NCBI GenBank assembly: GCA_003136475.1
Contig: PLEQ01000260.1
Location: 1-24,925 of the forward strand
DNA length: 24,925 nucleotides
Source: Deltaproteobacteria bacterium
GTDB taxonomy: Bacteria; Bdellovibrionota_B; Oligoflexia; Oligoflexales; Bog-1112
Reading direction: 5' to 3'
Shown in pieces: positions 7,095 through 14,344 of this stretch. How positions within the stretch are numbered: the stretch's first letter is position 1; every line of letters begins with the position of its first letter. The position numbers and the translations under genes are program-made. The notes beneath the pieces are model-generated. The model made no database searches. It had not been told where the DNA came from and worked only from the letters and a program-made list of their open reading frames with translations.

Positions 7095-7685
7095 TTAATC
7101 CCACCAATTTCGCAAATATTTGTGTAGAATGGCATAGAGCCACTTTTCTTCTCTCTTGTATCTATTATAGGTCATTTGGTATTGTATCCTGCGATCCCCA
7201 TAACATTTTGCTTCGTCTTCTGGAGTATTTACGTTTTCGTACTTAAAATGACATTGTAAAAGATCTTTTCGGTCTTTCGATGGAGTATTCCATGAACGAA
7301 GTTTTCCCCATTTTTTCTCGAAACGATCAAATGCCACAATTTCATAATTGTCGTCTTTTAATCGAGCAGCCAACTTAATGGCCACTTTTAACGCTTTGAG
7401 ATCTTTATCCTCATGTATGGCATGTCCATTATATAGAACATGCTGAATACGTTTAAGTTTATATTCTATGATGGCGAACATACAGTGACCATCAAAGTCG
7501 TAGTCAAACCTAAATACATTCCAATACCACTGGATTAGGCGCTTGACTTGAAAAATAGGATTCGTAACGAATTTATGTACAAAGCTATAGTAGTATTCGG
7601 AAATAGCCGTATCTAACCACCAAAGGTATAGTCTGGATGGTTCCTTGCTGTCTGCATTTTCTTTTAAGGCTTTAGATTGAAGCAT
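7095..7685 (-). CDS. hypothetical phage protein, 196 aa
   Basis: A soluble protein rich in aromatic and basic residues. A conserved-looking core runs WYWNVFRFDYDFDG then FAIIEYKLKRI (about residues 53-80), then a helix ALKVAIKLAARLKDD, a KKWGKLRSW segment, and a basic tyrosine-rich C-terminus (YNRYKREEKWLYAILHKY). Proteins of this appearance are found in other large phage genomes without known function, as far as I recall. Its ATG overlaps the stop of the upstream gene by one base (TAATG). Confidence 0.82.
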   Translation of the reverse strand: MLQSKALKENADSKEPSRLYLWWLDTAISEYYYSFVHKFVTNPIFQVKRLIQWYWNVFRFDYDFDGHCMFAIIEYKLKRIQHVLYNGHAIHEDKDLKALKVAIKLAARLKDDNYEIVAFDRFEKKWGKLRSWNTPSKDRKDLLQCHFKYENVNTPEDEAKCYGDRRIQYQMTYNRYKREEKWLYAILHKYLRNWWD

Positions 7686-7876
7686 TATGTACCAAACTTT
7701 TTATCAAAAGTGTTCATTATTTTTTTCAAATATTTCTGTAACTCTACGGGATCAGCGCCCTGTTCGACCATTATTTCAGCAAATTTTTCAGTAGCATCAA
7801 TTGGATCATTGATCTCTAACATTTCCATAAGAAAAATTTGTTCTTCGCGACTCAGATAGATTCTTCCAGAATTCAC
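7685..7876 (-). CDS. hypothetical protein, 63 aa
   Basis: Starts with GTG at 7876, inside a GTGA overlap with the upstream 48-aa zinc-binding gene. The protein is helical and acidic (SREEQIFLMEMLEI, DATEKFAEIMVEQGADPVEL) with a basic end (KYLKKIMNTFDKKFGT). No motif recognised. It is flanked by coupled genes on both sides. Confidence 0.75.
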   Translation of the reverse strand: MNSGRIYLSREEQIFLMEMLEINDPIDATEKFAEIMVEQGADPVELQKYLKKIMNTFDKKFGT

Positions 7877-8019
7877 TGTTCGTCCTCTTCTTCATTAGAT
7901 TCCGCATCTTCTATTACGCATTCTAAGCATGGTTTATTGCCATCTTCATCGAGGAGTACGCCATCATATTGCTTAAGTGCAAGATTAATCTGACAAATAT
8001 GACAAATAACGTTCGACAT
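7873..8019 (-). CDS. small zinc-binding protein, 48 aa
   Basis: ATG at 8017-8019 and TGA at 7873-7875. Two CxxC pairs (C6/C9 in VICHICQ and C31/C34 in KPCLECV) suggest one zinc site. The C-terminus is very acidic (EDAESNEEEDEQ). The stop overlaps the next gene's GTG by 4 nt. The Shine-Dalgarno sequence is weak. Function unknown; the acidic tail could mimic nucleic acid or bind a basic partner. Confidence 0.75.
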   Translation of the reverse strand: MSNVICHICQINLALKQYDGVLLDEDGNKPCLECVIEDAESNEEEDEQ

Positions 8020-8021
8020 TT

Positions 8022-8426
8022 TTACTTACTTTTCCCCTTAGTCTTCTTTTTCTTCTTAGTTGAAGACTTCTTCTTTTTGTTTTTGTTTTGTGATTCGGAA
8101 TATTCAACTGCAGCTTTAAAATCTTGAACGTTAAGCTTAAGTGGCCATTGATCGCCCGTGTTTGGCCTATAGACCGTAAAAGAGCCTTCAGAGGGAACAG
8201 CTACTGGTACTGGTACTGAAACAGGAGCAACTGGATTTTGCATATCTCCAGTTTCATAAAACTTACACTGATACTTATATATTCCGCCTTCAGGAACAGT
8301 ATATATCCCATCTCCAGTTTCTGTTTTCTTGTCGGCCTTATTTTTACGATACCAACAAAATAGAACGGACGAGACAGTAAAAGCACTACATACAACTACT
8401 AAAAGGTAAAAAAATAATGCCAACAT
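8022..8426 (-). CDS. single-pass membrane protein with lysine-rich tail, 134 aa
   Basis: Residues 2-24 (LALFFYLLVVVCSAFTVSSV) are an N-terminal anchor or uncleaved signal, followed by basic WYRKNKADKK, a proline/valine repeat (PVAPVSVPVPVAVP, about 66-79), a strand-rich part and a C-terminal tail of about 25 residues that is nearly all Lys, Ser and Thr. The tail may bind nucleic acid or the membrane. GGAG lies about 8 nt upstream of the ATG. It abuts its upstream neighbour directly. Family not recognised. Confidence 0.8.
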   Translation of the reverse strand: MLALFFYLLVVVCSAFTVSSVLFCWYRKNKADKKTETGDGIYTVPEGGIYKYQCKFYETGDMQNPVAPVSVPVPVAVPSEGSFTVYRPNTGDQWPLKLNVQDFKAAVEYSESQNKNKKKKSSTKKKKKTKGKSK

Positions 8427-8645
8427 TTAGGTATCTCCAGTCAAAACTAACGCTCGCATATTCCCCTCGTCATCGGGACAGCAAAGATAGCCTGCAGATT
8501 GGTTGATATCAACAAATTTAGATGTTTCTGCCTTATTCCTTGGCCCTACTAGCTCCCATAGACCCGGCATATTATGCGTATATCGACGAAAGCCATCATA
8601 AGTTAGATAAAAAGATCCATCATTTCGCTGACGAAGAGACCACAT
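8427..8645 (-). CDS. hypothetical protein, 72 aa
   Basis: A compact, strand-rich protein (SLRQRNDGSFYLTYDGFRRY, LWELVGPRN, SAGYLCCPDDEGNMRALVLTG). It carries GAGGT shortly before ATG 8645 and is the first gene after a promoter at 8672-8700, so it probably leads the transcript that includes the SLOG and nrdBA genes. No family recognised. Confidence 0.78.
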   Translation of the reverse strand: MWSLRQRNDGSFYLTYDGFRRYTHNMPGLWELVGPRNKAETSKFVDINQSAGYLCCPDDEGNMRALVLTGDT

Positions 8646-8671
8646 GAGATACCTCGACTTTCATACTGTTC

Positions 8672-8700
8672 ACAATAAACCTATTTTGTTCAAATGTCAA
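8672..8700 (-). promoter_or_regulatory. promoter for the 8645-to-nrdA transcript
   Basis: On the minus strand: -35 TTGACA (8695-8700, overlapping the 3' end of the SNF2 gene), 17-nt spacer, -10 TATTGT (8672-8677). Expected start near 8665, giving a leader of about 20 nt that contains GAGGT. No terminator is visible from here to 3785, so this may be a long operon. Confidence 0.6.
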
Positions 8701-10784
8701 ATGCTATTTATGCTAGTATCAACAACAATTACGGGCACGTTATCTACCTTAAAAGATGAAATTCCATGCCAAGGCGCAATCAATACTAAGCTTGTAATGT
8801 TGCCTTCTTTTACGTATCGTCTAACCTGTCGATATACTTCAGGTCTTCCAGTTGATTCGATCTTACACTCAACTGCAATACGTTCAGACCCATTGGATAC
8901 CAAGAAATCTAACCGAGAACGCTTAGTAATCTTGAATTCCCTTTCCACTTTAGCGTCCTTCATATTGTCCGTAAGAACTTTGTTTAACGCTTCTTGCATT
9001 TCTTCTTCGGTGTTAACTGGTAGCTTAGTATTTCTAATTAGGCCGGCAAGATCTCCTAGCAATCCTTCTTCTAATACAGGTTCTGGAATTTCTTCTCCAA
9101 TGGACCGAAGATAGGCGGTTGCCATATTCTTGATTCGATCTTTTCCGGCAGCGCTTTGTGTAATTATTCCACCTTCAGATTGTTTACCCTCGACTAGACC
9201 GTCATGTTGTGATCGTTTAACACCGAGAAGTCCAATAACGAAGGGGTCTGAACCATCAGCAATAGTCAAATAGTATGCCTGTACATGTTTAGTTTGACCG
9301 TCTCGATCTACACGAGCAATAACCTGATCATGAACATTAGAAGTCCAGTCCAATTCTCCAAATACTACTGTGTTACAGGCATATTGGAGTCCGTCCAAGC
9401 CAGCTCCGGATCGTAAAGATATGATGAAGACCTTTGAATCTCCCTTTACAAATTTGTTTACGGCATCTTCTTTCTCTCTAGTAGATTCAGAACCGGTAAA
9501 CATGACAGGATTCAAGCTTTTTAATTCTTCTTCCCATACCTCGTACACCGCTCTATGCCATCCAGCCAGTACGACTTTTTCTCCAGATTCAACCAGCATC
9601 TTAACGAATTCCGCTACTGGTTTCGCTTTGGCAATGCCAGTTGCTTGTCGTAATTTCCAATCAAACTCTCTTGCCGATTCAGAATCCTCACCAATATTAC
9701 CGGATAGTACCGATAGCGCCAGCATCTTAGCAACGTCTTGAACTTCTTTTAACTTATCCAAATCCGCATCGATCGTAAAAACGTGCTTGGATGCTTCACC
9801 AAATTTGAGACCCACTTCTTCAGGAGATCTGCGAAGAAATAGGCCCTGCTGTTTTAAATAATGGTTTAATGTAGCCGGCTCATTAACTTTACCCCAGGTA
9901 GTCCATTCCGATTCAAAACCAGAATAGTCACCTAAACAATCTGGTTTAATTACATCAAGAACGGACCAAATTTCGTTTCCCATATTAAAAATGGGGGTCC
10001 CGGATAGACCGGCACAGAATTCGGTACGCTCAGATAATGACTTGGCTATCTGGCGTTTTCCAGTGCCAGTATGGCGAAGTTCATGTACTTCATCAAATAC
10101 TACGGTCTTAAAGTTGTTACCATTAAGTAGCGTATCCTGCCATGGTTGAAGTCTATTGTAGCTGGTAATAAGAACATCAACTTTGGGAAGTTCGTAGTTC
10201 TTGAATCCCCGAATAACGTGCGTGGTGGCTCCAGGAAGGAATCTTTTTACCTCCTGTTCCCACTGAGTACACAAAGTCGTAGGAACAACCACCAATGCTG
10301 GACGACGTTCAGGCTCACATAGAGTAGAAATTGCCGAGGATGTTTTTCCCAGACCCATCTTATCGGCCAAGAGCATCTTCCTGACCTTATTAAACATGTT
10401 ATTGAACTGAACTTGGTGCGTACGAAGAGGTAACGCTAACTTGAGAGCATCTTTAGAAACTCTATAATTGGTATCCTTGTCCGATTCAGATACAGATTTG
10501 AGAATATAATCATATTCATTGGCCTTGTCGGTTATGGTTTTAAGGAGATCTGACTCAATTTCTAGATTATAGCGATCCATAACCCAAACGAGATCTCGAC
10601 AGGCTGATAAGTTTACTGGAAATAATATGGGCTTATGGGTATATTTTCCACGATTCCAGTAATTCTGAGCGTTATCAAATAGTTTACGAATTCTCTGCAT
10701 GACATGGGGCTCAGCATCAACCATGAGCTTACCCTTACTATAGGGGTCTTCACTTCCCAATATAATTCGACCTTCGAATTTCAT
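8697..10784 (-). CDS. SNF2-family helicase fused to a PD-(D/E)XK-like nuclease domain
   Basis: A 695-aa superfamily 2 translocase: Walker A DKMGLGKT (141-148), Walker B DEVH (231-234), motif III SGTP (261-264), motif V region SLRSGAGLDGLQ (456-467) and motif VI QVIARVDRDGQ (487-497), the standard SNF2 order. After a linker, the C-terminus (about 590-695) carries D626...E639-C-K641 in RLDFLV and RIAVECKIES, followed by a helix EVYRQVRRYV, fitting a PD-(D/E)XK nuclease core. It should move on DNA using ATP and may cut it. The predicted mRNA is leaderless. Confidence 0.93.
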   Translation of the reverse strand: MKFEGRIILGSEDPYSKGKLMVDAEPHVMQRIRKLFDNAQNYWNRGKYTHKPILFPVNLSACRDLVWVMDRYNLEIESDLLKTITDKANEYDYILKSVSESDKDTNYRVSKDALKLALPLRTHQVQFNNMFNKVRKMLLADKMGLGKTSSAISTLCEPERRPALVVVPTTLCTQWEQEVKRFLPGATTHVIRGFKNYELPKVDVLITSYNRLQPWQDTLLNGNNFKTVVFDEVHELRHTGTGKRQIAKSLSERTEFCAGLSGTPIFNMGNEIWSVLDVIKPDCLGDYSGFESEWTTWGKVNEPATLNHYLKQQGLFLRRSPEEVGLKFGEASKHVFTIDADLDKLKEVQDVAKMLALSVLSGNIGEDSESAREFDWKLRQATGIAKAKPVAEFVKMLVESGEKVVLAGWHRAVYEVWEEELKSLNPVMFTGSESTREKEDAVNKFVKGDSKVFIISLRSGAGLDGLQYACNTVVFGELDWTSNVHDQVIARVDRDGQTKHVQAYYLTIADGSDPFVIGLLGVKRSQHDGLVEGKQSEGGIITQSAAGKDRIKNMATAYLRSIGEEIPEPVLEEGLLGDLAGLIRNTKLPVNTEEEMQEALNKVLTDNMKDAKVEREFKITKRSRLDFLVSNGSERIAVECKIESTGRPEVYRQVRRYVKEGNITSLVLIAPWHGISSFKVDNVPVIVVDTSINSI

Positions 10785-10793
10785 CTAAGAAGT

Positions 10794-10821
10794 AGAATAT
10801 CATAAAAATCTATTAAGTCAA
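10794..10821 (-). promoter_or_regulatory. extended -10 promoter of the SNF2-nuclease gene
   Basis: On the minus strand: -35 TTGACT (10816-10821), 16-nt spacer, TG-extended -10 TGATATTCT (hexamer 10794-10799). The -10 ends 9 nt before ATG 10784, so the leader is about 3 nt and no Shine-Dalgarno sequence is present. TTTGACTTAATA matches the promoter at 17383-17410 over its first 12 bases. It starts directly after the upstream terminator. Confidence 0.78.
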
Positions 10822-10823
10822 AT

Positions 10824-10857
10824 AAAAAAGCCCCACAGGTTTTAATCTGTGAGGCTT
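10824..10857 (-). terminator. intrinsic terminator after the 150-aa gene
   Basis: An 11-bp stem (10828-10838 with 10847-10857, AAGCCCCACAG against CTGTGAGGCTT, one mismatch) with an 8-nt loop. Read on the minus strand it is followed by TTTTTTAT. It closes the transcript of the gene at 10884-11336 and is the only strong intrinsic terminator I see in the minus-strand block. A TTTT on the plus side suggests possible weak bidirectional action. Confidence 0.9.
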
Positions 10858-10883
10858 GTTTTACTTATTTTTGGGAAAAATAA

Positions 10884-11336
10884 TTAGAGAGGGTTCGCGT
10901 TAGCGGCAAAAGTTACGGCGCATTGAACACCAATAACGAACTTGCTTGGAAGTGAGGCCTGAAGAGCGCCAGTAAAATCCGCTTCCTGAATCGTGATGTA
11001 CCACTGATTGTTAGCAGCATCGATGTTGTAACCACATACCTGAGCGATCGTGGTCTCAGCAGCGCTTGGGCTACGGGGAGTAAAGCCACCAACGACGATA
11101 TTATCGAGGCTTAGGATCGAACCGGCTGGGAAATTAGGATAAGCGCGATACGTGCCAGGAGTTCCGCCAGAATCCTTTACGAAGGTAAAAGGACCAGTTG
11201 AAGATCCAGCAATAACGGCTCCAGAACCATTACAAGCGAAACCGCCCTTAAGACCCATGGTTCCTACAACATCGTTACCGGCCTGTTGGCTGCCAACGGC
11301 GGTCTGCATTCTAGTAATATCGTTTGGTGATAGCAT
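10884..11336 (-). CDS. unknown abundant or structural-type protein, 150 aa
   Basis: Composition differs from the neighbours: rich in Gly, Ala, Ser, Thr, Asn and Pro, few charged residues, almost no lysine, and beta-strand patterns (AVIAGSSTGPFTFV, SILSLDNIVVGGF, NQWYITIQEADF, KFVIGVQCAVTFAANANPL). No signal peptide. AAGGAG lies 8 nt before the ATG, there is a 5' leader of up to about 90 nt, and a strong private terminator follows. These features suggest a highly expressed single-gene unit, such as a capsid decoration or other virion protein. I recognise no family; the virion role is inference. Confidence 0.82.
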   Translation of the reverse strand: MLSPNDITRMQTAVGSQQAGNDVVGTMGLKGGFACNGSGAVIAGSSTGPFTFVKDSGGTPGTYRAYPNFPAGSILSLDNIVVGGFTPRSPSAAETTIAQVCGYNIDAANNQWYITIQEADFTGALQASLPSKFVIGVQCAVTFAANANPL

Positions 11337-11427
11337 TTCTATTTCTCCTTAAAAATTTGTCCCATAGATAGGGCTCATGTGAATAAGATTGGATAGGTCA
11401 TAGGACAGGTATTATAAATACTTGATT
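11337..11427 (-). promoter_or_regulatory. 5' leader and possible promoter of the 150-aa gene
   Basis: On the minus strand a perfect TATAAT (11411-11416) lies in GTATT-TAT-AATAC, an AT-rich inverted repeat. I see no good -35 at 16-18 nt, so this may be a phage-specific or activator-dependent (for example late) promoter. About 65-75 nt of leader follows, containing CCCTATC/TATGGG-like elements and the strong AAGGAG. Confidence 0.4.
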
Positions 11428-11589
11428 TTATTGATTTTCATCAAGAAGGGGTACGGCAATTTCCTCAACTAGGATCCAATATCCCTCGATTGGCCTATCT
11501 GATTCCCCATAATAAGCCCAACAGACTTGGTCAGTGGGATTGCCAGTTTCTGGATCAATTTCCAGCCAATAACGACGTGGGTAGGTCAT
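11428..11589 (-). CDS. hypothetical protein, 53 aa
   Basis: ATG at 11587-11589 overlaps the stop of the metallophosphoesterase gene (ATGA at 11586-11589); stop TAA at 11428-11430. Sequence pattern: RRYWLEIDPETG, DQVCWAYYGESDR, EGYWILVEEIAVPLLDEN, a strand-rich acidic small protein with four Trp/Tyr-rich strands. Codon pattern and coupling support a real gene. No family recognised. Confidence 0.75.
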   Translation of the reverse strand: MTYPRRYWLEIDPETGNPTDQVCWAYYGESDRPIEGYWILVEEIAVPLLDENQ

Positions 11590-12152
11590 TTTTCCGCCTT
11601 ATTCATGATAGATTCAATTTCTCGCAAGGAAACTGGCCTAAAATCCCAGCCATCCACGCCGATATGGATACGATTACCGTCATCCGCTTTACGATAGTTT
11701 ACATGAGAATGACCATGCAAAAGCCATTCTCCTGGGATCTTAGGAGGACGGCGTTCCATAAAACGAAGTTCCGACTTATAAGCAAACAGCCTCTTATACC
11801 AAGGTAAGGCATAGGGATAATGAGACATCCGAACTGTCTTGCCCGCAAGCTTCATTTTGATCTCTTCAAATACCGTAAAACCAAGTTTACGATATTGACC
11901 ATCTGAGAAGTGATCGTGGTTCCCCTTGACGAGGTACTTAATACCATTCAAACGCTTGGCAATCGGTTCAAAATACTTATAGGGAGCTAGAGTCATATCC
12001 CCTAGTACGAACACTGTATCGGTGGGCTGAATATGACTATTCCAATTCTTGATTAGAGCCTCATCCATATCTTGGATTGTGGCAAATGGACGATTACAAT
12101 ATCTAATTACTGCTTCATGACCAAAATGCAAATCTGAAGTGAAAAAGATCAT
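11586..12152 (-). CDS. calcineurin-like phosphoesterase (COG4186-like)
   Basis: 188 aa with SDLHFGH (D7, H9, H12), LGD (50-52), KGNHD (76-80), SHYP (H111), LHGHSH (145-150) and a closing HIGVDGWDFRPVSL, the usual plan of the short phage and bacterial phosphoesterases of the COG4186 type. All metal ligands are present, so it should be an active metal-dependent phosphoesterase. The substrate is unknown. It belongs to a different subgroup from the enzyme at 556-1221. GGATGAG precedes the ATG, which overlaps the upstream stop by ATGA. Confidence 0.92.
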   Translation of the reverse strand: MIFFTSDLHFGHEAVIRYCNRPFATIQDMDEALIKNWNSHIQPTDTVFVLGDMTLAPYKYFEPIAKRLNGIKYLVKGNHDHFSDGQYRKLGFTVFEEIKMKLAGKTVRMSHYPYALPWYKRLFAYKSELRFMERRPPKIPGEWLLHGHSHVNYRKADDGNRIHIGVDGWDFRPVSLREIESIMNKAEK

Positions 12153-12439
12153 TGCTCATCCCCACTATAACAAAAACACTCTGAATTGCGACATCGACCC
12201 TGTTTATCCAGGAGAAACCTACAAAGAATACAAGAAGAAATAGTAATTTCCCTTGGATTTGAGCACATTAGTCTACCATATTCCTTTGGATTAACACACC
12301 AGGGTTCTAGTTGAAATCCTTCATTAGCTTTTCTTTCTATTAAATTCTGTATGTTAGAAAAGCACTCATTACAAATGGGAATTAAAGCGTCTTCAGTATT
12401 AGTGGCCGGATTCGGACATTTCCAACAAGTTCTAGTCAT
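12149..12439 (-). CDS. cysteine-rich putative zinc-binding protein, 96 aa
   Basis: Eleven cysteines: CWKC (C5, C8) and CNEC (C23, C26) form a first zinc ribbon; C48, C59, CILC (C70, C73) and CRNSECFC (C83, C88, C90) could form a second cluster. The two modules are joined by a helix (QNLIERKANEG). A nucleic-acid or protein adaptor is likely. It overlaps both neighbours (8 nt upstream, ATGA downstream). Family not recognised. Confidence 0.82.
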   Translation of the reverse strand: MTRTCWKCPNPATNTEDALIPICNECFSNIQNLIERKANEGFQLEPWCVNPKEYGRLMCSNPREITISSCILCRFLLDKQGRCRNSECFCYSGDEQ

Positions 12440-12755
12440 TTTGCCGTTCTAGTTTATAGACTCCACCCTCAGTTTGAAACGTGATGGTACCTTCGGTGAC
12501 ATCCAATACCTTCACGATTGGGCTAGTACGAAGATATGTTAGATCTCTAACCGAACGACTGTTCAAAACCTTAACTCCAGGCTTACCTAGAACATTTACA
12601 ATGCTCAAAGGACCCACAATCGTATCTCCAGCCCAAACATATCCGTCCCGGAAACTTTCGGTCTTAGTCAAACGATAATCGGGATCTGCCGGTAAATTCA
12701 AGAACTCGCTTGGGACTAGATCTAGTACTTCTTTATTAATTTCGATAGTTTTCAT
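12432..12755 (-). CDS. hypothetical protein, 107 aa
   Basis: The start was chosen at ATG 12755 (MKTIEINKEVLDLVPSEFL) because AAGAGAAATT precedes it; an upstream in-frame ATG at 12788 would extend into the preceding gene. The N-terminal half is helical. The C-terminal half is strand-rich (GYVWAGDTIVGPLSIVNVLG, VKVLNSRSVRDLTYL, VKVLDVTEGTITFQTEGGVYKLER), a possible small beta barrel. Unrecognised. Confidence 0.78.
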   Translation of the reverse strand: MKTIEINKEVLDLVPSEFLNLPADPDYRLTKTESFRDGYVWAGDTIVGPLSIVNVLGKPGVKVLNSRSVRDLTYLRTSPIVKVLDVTEGTITFQTEGGVYKLERQND

Positions 12756-12772
12756 AATTTCTCTTGTTTTAT

Positions 12773-13003
12773 TCAAACTTGAATGCAATTTCCATCTTTA
12801 TCGCATAGATTGCTTGTAGTGTATTTAAAATCTGGATCGTACTCTTTGCACAAATCTACTATTTCTTGGGCCCTAAGTTTAAGATAAGTAGAAAAATCCA
12901 TCGCCTGCTGGATACTGCAGTAAAATGCTTCTTGATAATTGGCCTGAATCTCTACAAATTTAACAAATTGATCAAATTTTAGTTTAAATTCTGTTTGATG
13001 CAT
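12773..13003 (-). CDS. hypothetical protein, 76 aa
   Basis: The start was placed at ATG 13003 (MHQTEFKLKFDQFVKFVE) since AGGAG sits 5-6 nt upstream; a start at 13021 would bury that site. The protein is helical and amphipathic (FDQFVKFVEIQANYQEAF, TYLKLRAQEIVDLCKEYD) with a cysteine-containing end (NLCDKDGNCIQV). No family recognised. Confidence 0.78.
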   Translation of the reverse strand: MHQTEFKLKFDQFVKFVEIQANYQEAFYCSIQQAMDFSTYLKLRAQEIVDLCKEYDPDFKYTTSNLCDKDGNCIQV

Positions 13004-13014
13004 ATATCTCCTGT

Positions 13015-13302
13015 TTACCAATTCCTATTGTTAAGGATCTCTAGATCCGTCATTCCACGAAGCTCTCCGTACTGTTCTTTACAAAGTAACTCACCAATGA
13101 CCTCATCGTCAAGCATTTTTTTAACATCTAGATGGCTCCCGATATGATGATCGAGAATCCAATACTGGTCCTGTAATTCACCTTCTCCAAAGCCCCTGAG
13201 GATGAGTTTACCAGTAAGATACGGGGTTAGGTCTTCCTCAGTCCAACCATTGAACTTATAGAAGCGCATGGCTAAACTAGTAATTACTACTGGATACTTC
13301 AT
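13015..13302 (-). CDS. hypothetical protein, 95 aa
   Basis: Start at ATG 13302 (MKYPVVITSLAMRFYKFNGW) with GGGAG 8-9 nt upstream. It contains WTEEDLTPYLTGKLILRGFG, then QYWILDHHIGSHLDVKKML and a C-terminal acidic helix with a Leu-rich pattern ending in NRNW. The HH and H residues (about 66-71) could bind metal, but no known motif is complete. Its 5' end overlaps the upstream gene by 26 nt. Confidence 0.78.
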   Translation of the reverse strand: MKYPVVITSLAMRFYKFNGWTEEDLTPYLTGKLILRGFGEGELQDQYWILDHHIGSHLDVKKMLDDEVIGELLCKEQYGELRGMTDLEILNNRNW

Positions 13303-13501
13303 TTGTCGTCTCCCATGGAATACATCTATAAATACCGAATCCATATGCGATGTTGTTGATTTTTAACTCAATGCCAAAATGAGTAGTAGTTTTATAATTT
13401 CGACTAGAAGGTAGCCATCCCCAAGTAATGGAGAGGTGATTTGCGCTTCCCGAATGAGAAGCTCTACCCCAAGTTTTTACGAAAATCCATTTAGGTTTCA
13501 T
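13277..13501 (-). CDS. hypothetical protein, 74 aa
   Basis: Starts at ATG 13501 (MKPKWIFVKTWGRASHSG), inside the end of the upstream gene, with GGAAGAGA just before it. Strands alternate with aromatic residues (HLSITWGWLPSSRNY, THFGIELKINNIAYGFGIYR), which looks like a small beta sandwich. The 26-nt overlap with the next gene is longer than others here but lies in sequence of coding character. Unrecognised. Confidence 0.65.
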   Translation of the reverse strand: MKPKWIFVKTWGRASHSGSANHLSITWGWLPSSRNYKTTTHFGIELKINNIAYGFGIYRCIPWETTNEVSSSNY

Positions 13502-13823
13502 CAAAATCTCTTCCGCATAAAGAACATAGGCCTATTTTTTTATCTTCCTCTACTACATATTCCGATTGTCTTTCTAAACAGTCTTCATGTACTTGTAAAA
13601 TAGTTTTAACCGGATATGTTGCGTAAGAAAGCATACCATCAGTGAGTTCGTGTGTCAGATTGCACATTCTATGAAAAAGATCAGAATAGTCCATCAGTTC
13701 AAGCTTGAGTTGCTCGACATTAACATTTCCATTTTTATCTAGAAGAATGTCTTTCCAGGTAGAGTTCCAATTATCCTCTACTTCCTGGTCAGTTCTTTTT
13801 TTTGGTTTTTCAAATTGTTTCAT
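13491..13823 (-). CDS. hypothetical protein with C-terminal CxxC, 110 aa
   Basis: The start was taken at ATG 13823, which overlaps the lipoprotein stop (ATGA at 13820-13823); an upstream in-frame ATG at 13862 lies within that gene. The N-terminus is basic (MKQFEKPKKRTDQEVEDNW), followed by DKNGNVNVEQLKLELMDYSD, a helix with HRMC...THELTDGMLSYATYP, and a terminal IGLCSLCGRDFDET. The pattern of the middle part recalls uncharacterised proteins in many phages. One CxxC plus the central H/C could make a zinc site. Confidence 0.8.
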   Translation of the reverse strand: MKQFEKPKKRTDQEVEDNWNSTWKDILLDKNGNVNVEQLKLELMDYSDLFHRMCNLTHELTDGMLSYATYPVKTILQVHEDCLERQSEYVVEEDKKIGLCSLCGRDFDET

Positions 13824-14071
13824 TCCAGATCTTCTTCTTTTACAATAATAGAACCATGACATGAGAATTCAGAAGGAATAATCTCGTATTGGCACCCATC
13901 CCAACAAGTTAAGAGAGAGCTTACTGTTCCTTTTCCAGAACAAACTAGGCTATAAAACTTAGACACTTTGTATTTGACTTCTTGCCCTTTTCTAAATTTA
14001 GGTTCGGGCGTAGAAACGTCCCAAATAGGTTTGCATCCTGTCAAAAAAACTATGAGAAATAGATACTTCAT
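13820..14071 (-). CDS. putative lipoprotein, 83 aa
   Basis: Starts at ATG 14071 (GGAG 5-6 nt upstream). MKYLFLIVFLTGCKPIWD is a textbook short lipoprotein signal with lipobox LTGC, lipidation on C13. The mature part has a KFRKGQEVKYKVSKFY strand pair and three further cysteines (VCSGKG, LTCWDGC, EFSCHG), suggesting disulfides in the periplasm. An upstream in-frame ATG at 14101 would precede the basic/hydrophobic signal and is less likely. It is the first gene downstream of the putative structured RNA. Lipoproteins point to a Gram-negative host. Confidence 0.85.
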   Translation of the reverse strand: MKYLFLIVFLTGCKPIWDVSTPEPKFRKGQEVKYKVSKFYSLVCSGKGTVSSLLTCWDGCQYEIIPSEFSCHGSIIVKEEDLE

Positions 14072-14109
14072 ATACACTCCTATAAAAAGATGGGTTAACA
14101 TATCATTGG

Positions 14110-14310
14110 CTACCGGGTTTCAGTTTTATGTGAGATTATTAAGGCCTCACCCTAACCCGCTGCACGAATATGTCTAACTTACGCTCGTGCCTACTCCGAG
14201 CCCATCAATTAACCCTGCGCTATTCCTTTAAGGGGTTCGGCCGTGTTGCCAGTCCTTTAGGGGCTACAGGAACATGCTACTATCGATTACACACGTCATC
14301 GAGTTCGCTT
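14110..14310 (-). ncRNA. putative structured non-coding RNA or long structured leader
   Basis: About 200 nt without a usable reading frame, starting at a strong extended -10 promoter (14317-14344). Stems in + coordinates: 14283-14287/14298-14302, 14244-14250/14262-14268 (one A-A mismatch), 14211-14215/14233-14237, 14162-14167/14185-14190, and 14114-14119/14154-14159 enclosing 14130-14134/14146-14150. Two of the loops carry the related motifs CCTAAAGGA and CCTTAAAGGA. GC content is above that of neighbouring genes. It does not look like a tRNA, tmRNA, 6S RNA or a riboswitch I know. It could be free, or the leader of the lipoprotein gene at 14071. Confidence 0.6.
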
Positions 14311-14316
14311 AAAAAC

Positions 14317-14344
14317 ACTATACCAGAAATATAAAATATGTCAA
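14317..14344 (-). promoter_or_regulatory. strong extended -10 promoter for the putative RNA
   Basis: On the minus strand: consensus -35 TTGACA (14339-14344), 16-nt spacer, TG-extended -10 TGGTATAGT (hexamer 14317-14322). Expected start near 14310. This is the closest to consensus of all promoters in the window. It lies just after the stop of the gene at 14354-14590. Confidence 0.82.

Noticed and set aside
8644..9114. Plus-strand frame of 156 codons
   Set aside because: It is antisense to the SNF2-nuclease gene and has no ribosome binding site or protein-like pattern.
11409..11421. T4-type late promoter TATAAATA on the plus strand
   Set aside because: No plus-strand gene lies downstream; the element is better read as part of the inverted repeat before the minus-strand gene.
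14236..14243. GGTTCGG as a tRNA T-loop on the plus strand
   Set aside because: No acceptor, D or anticodon arms match around it.
14102..14310. tRNA, tmRNA or 6S RNA
   Set aside because: No cloverleaf, T-arm GGTTCRA, CCA end or 6S-type long bulged hairpin could be drawn; only local stems fit.
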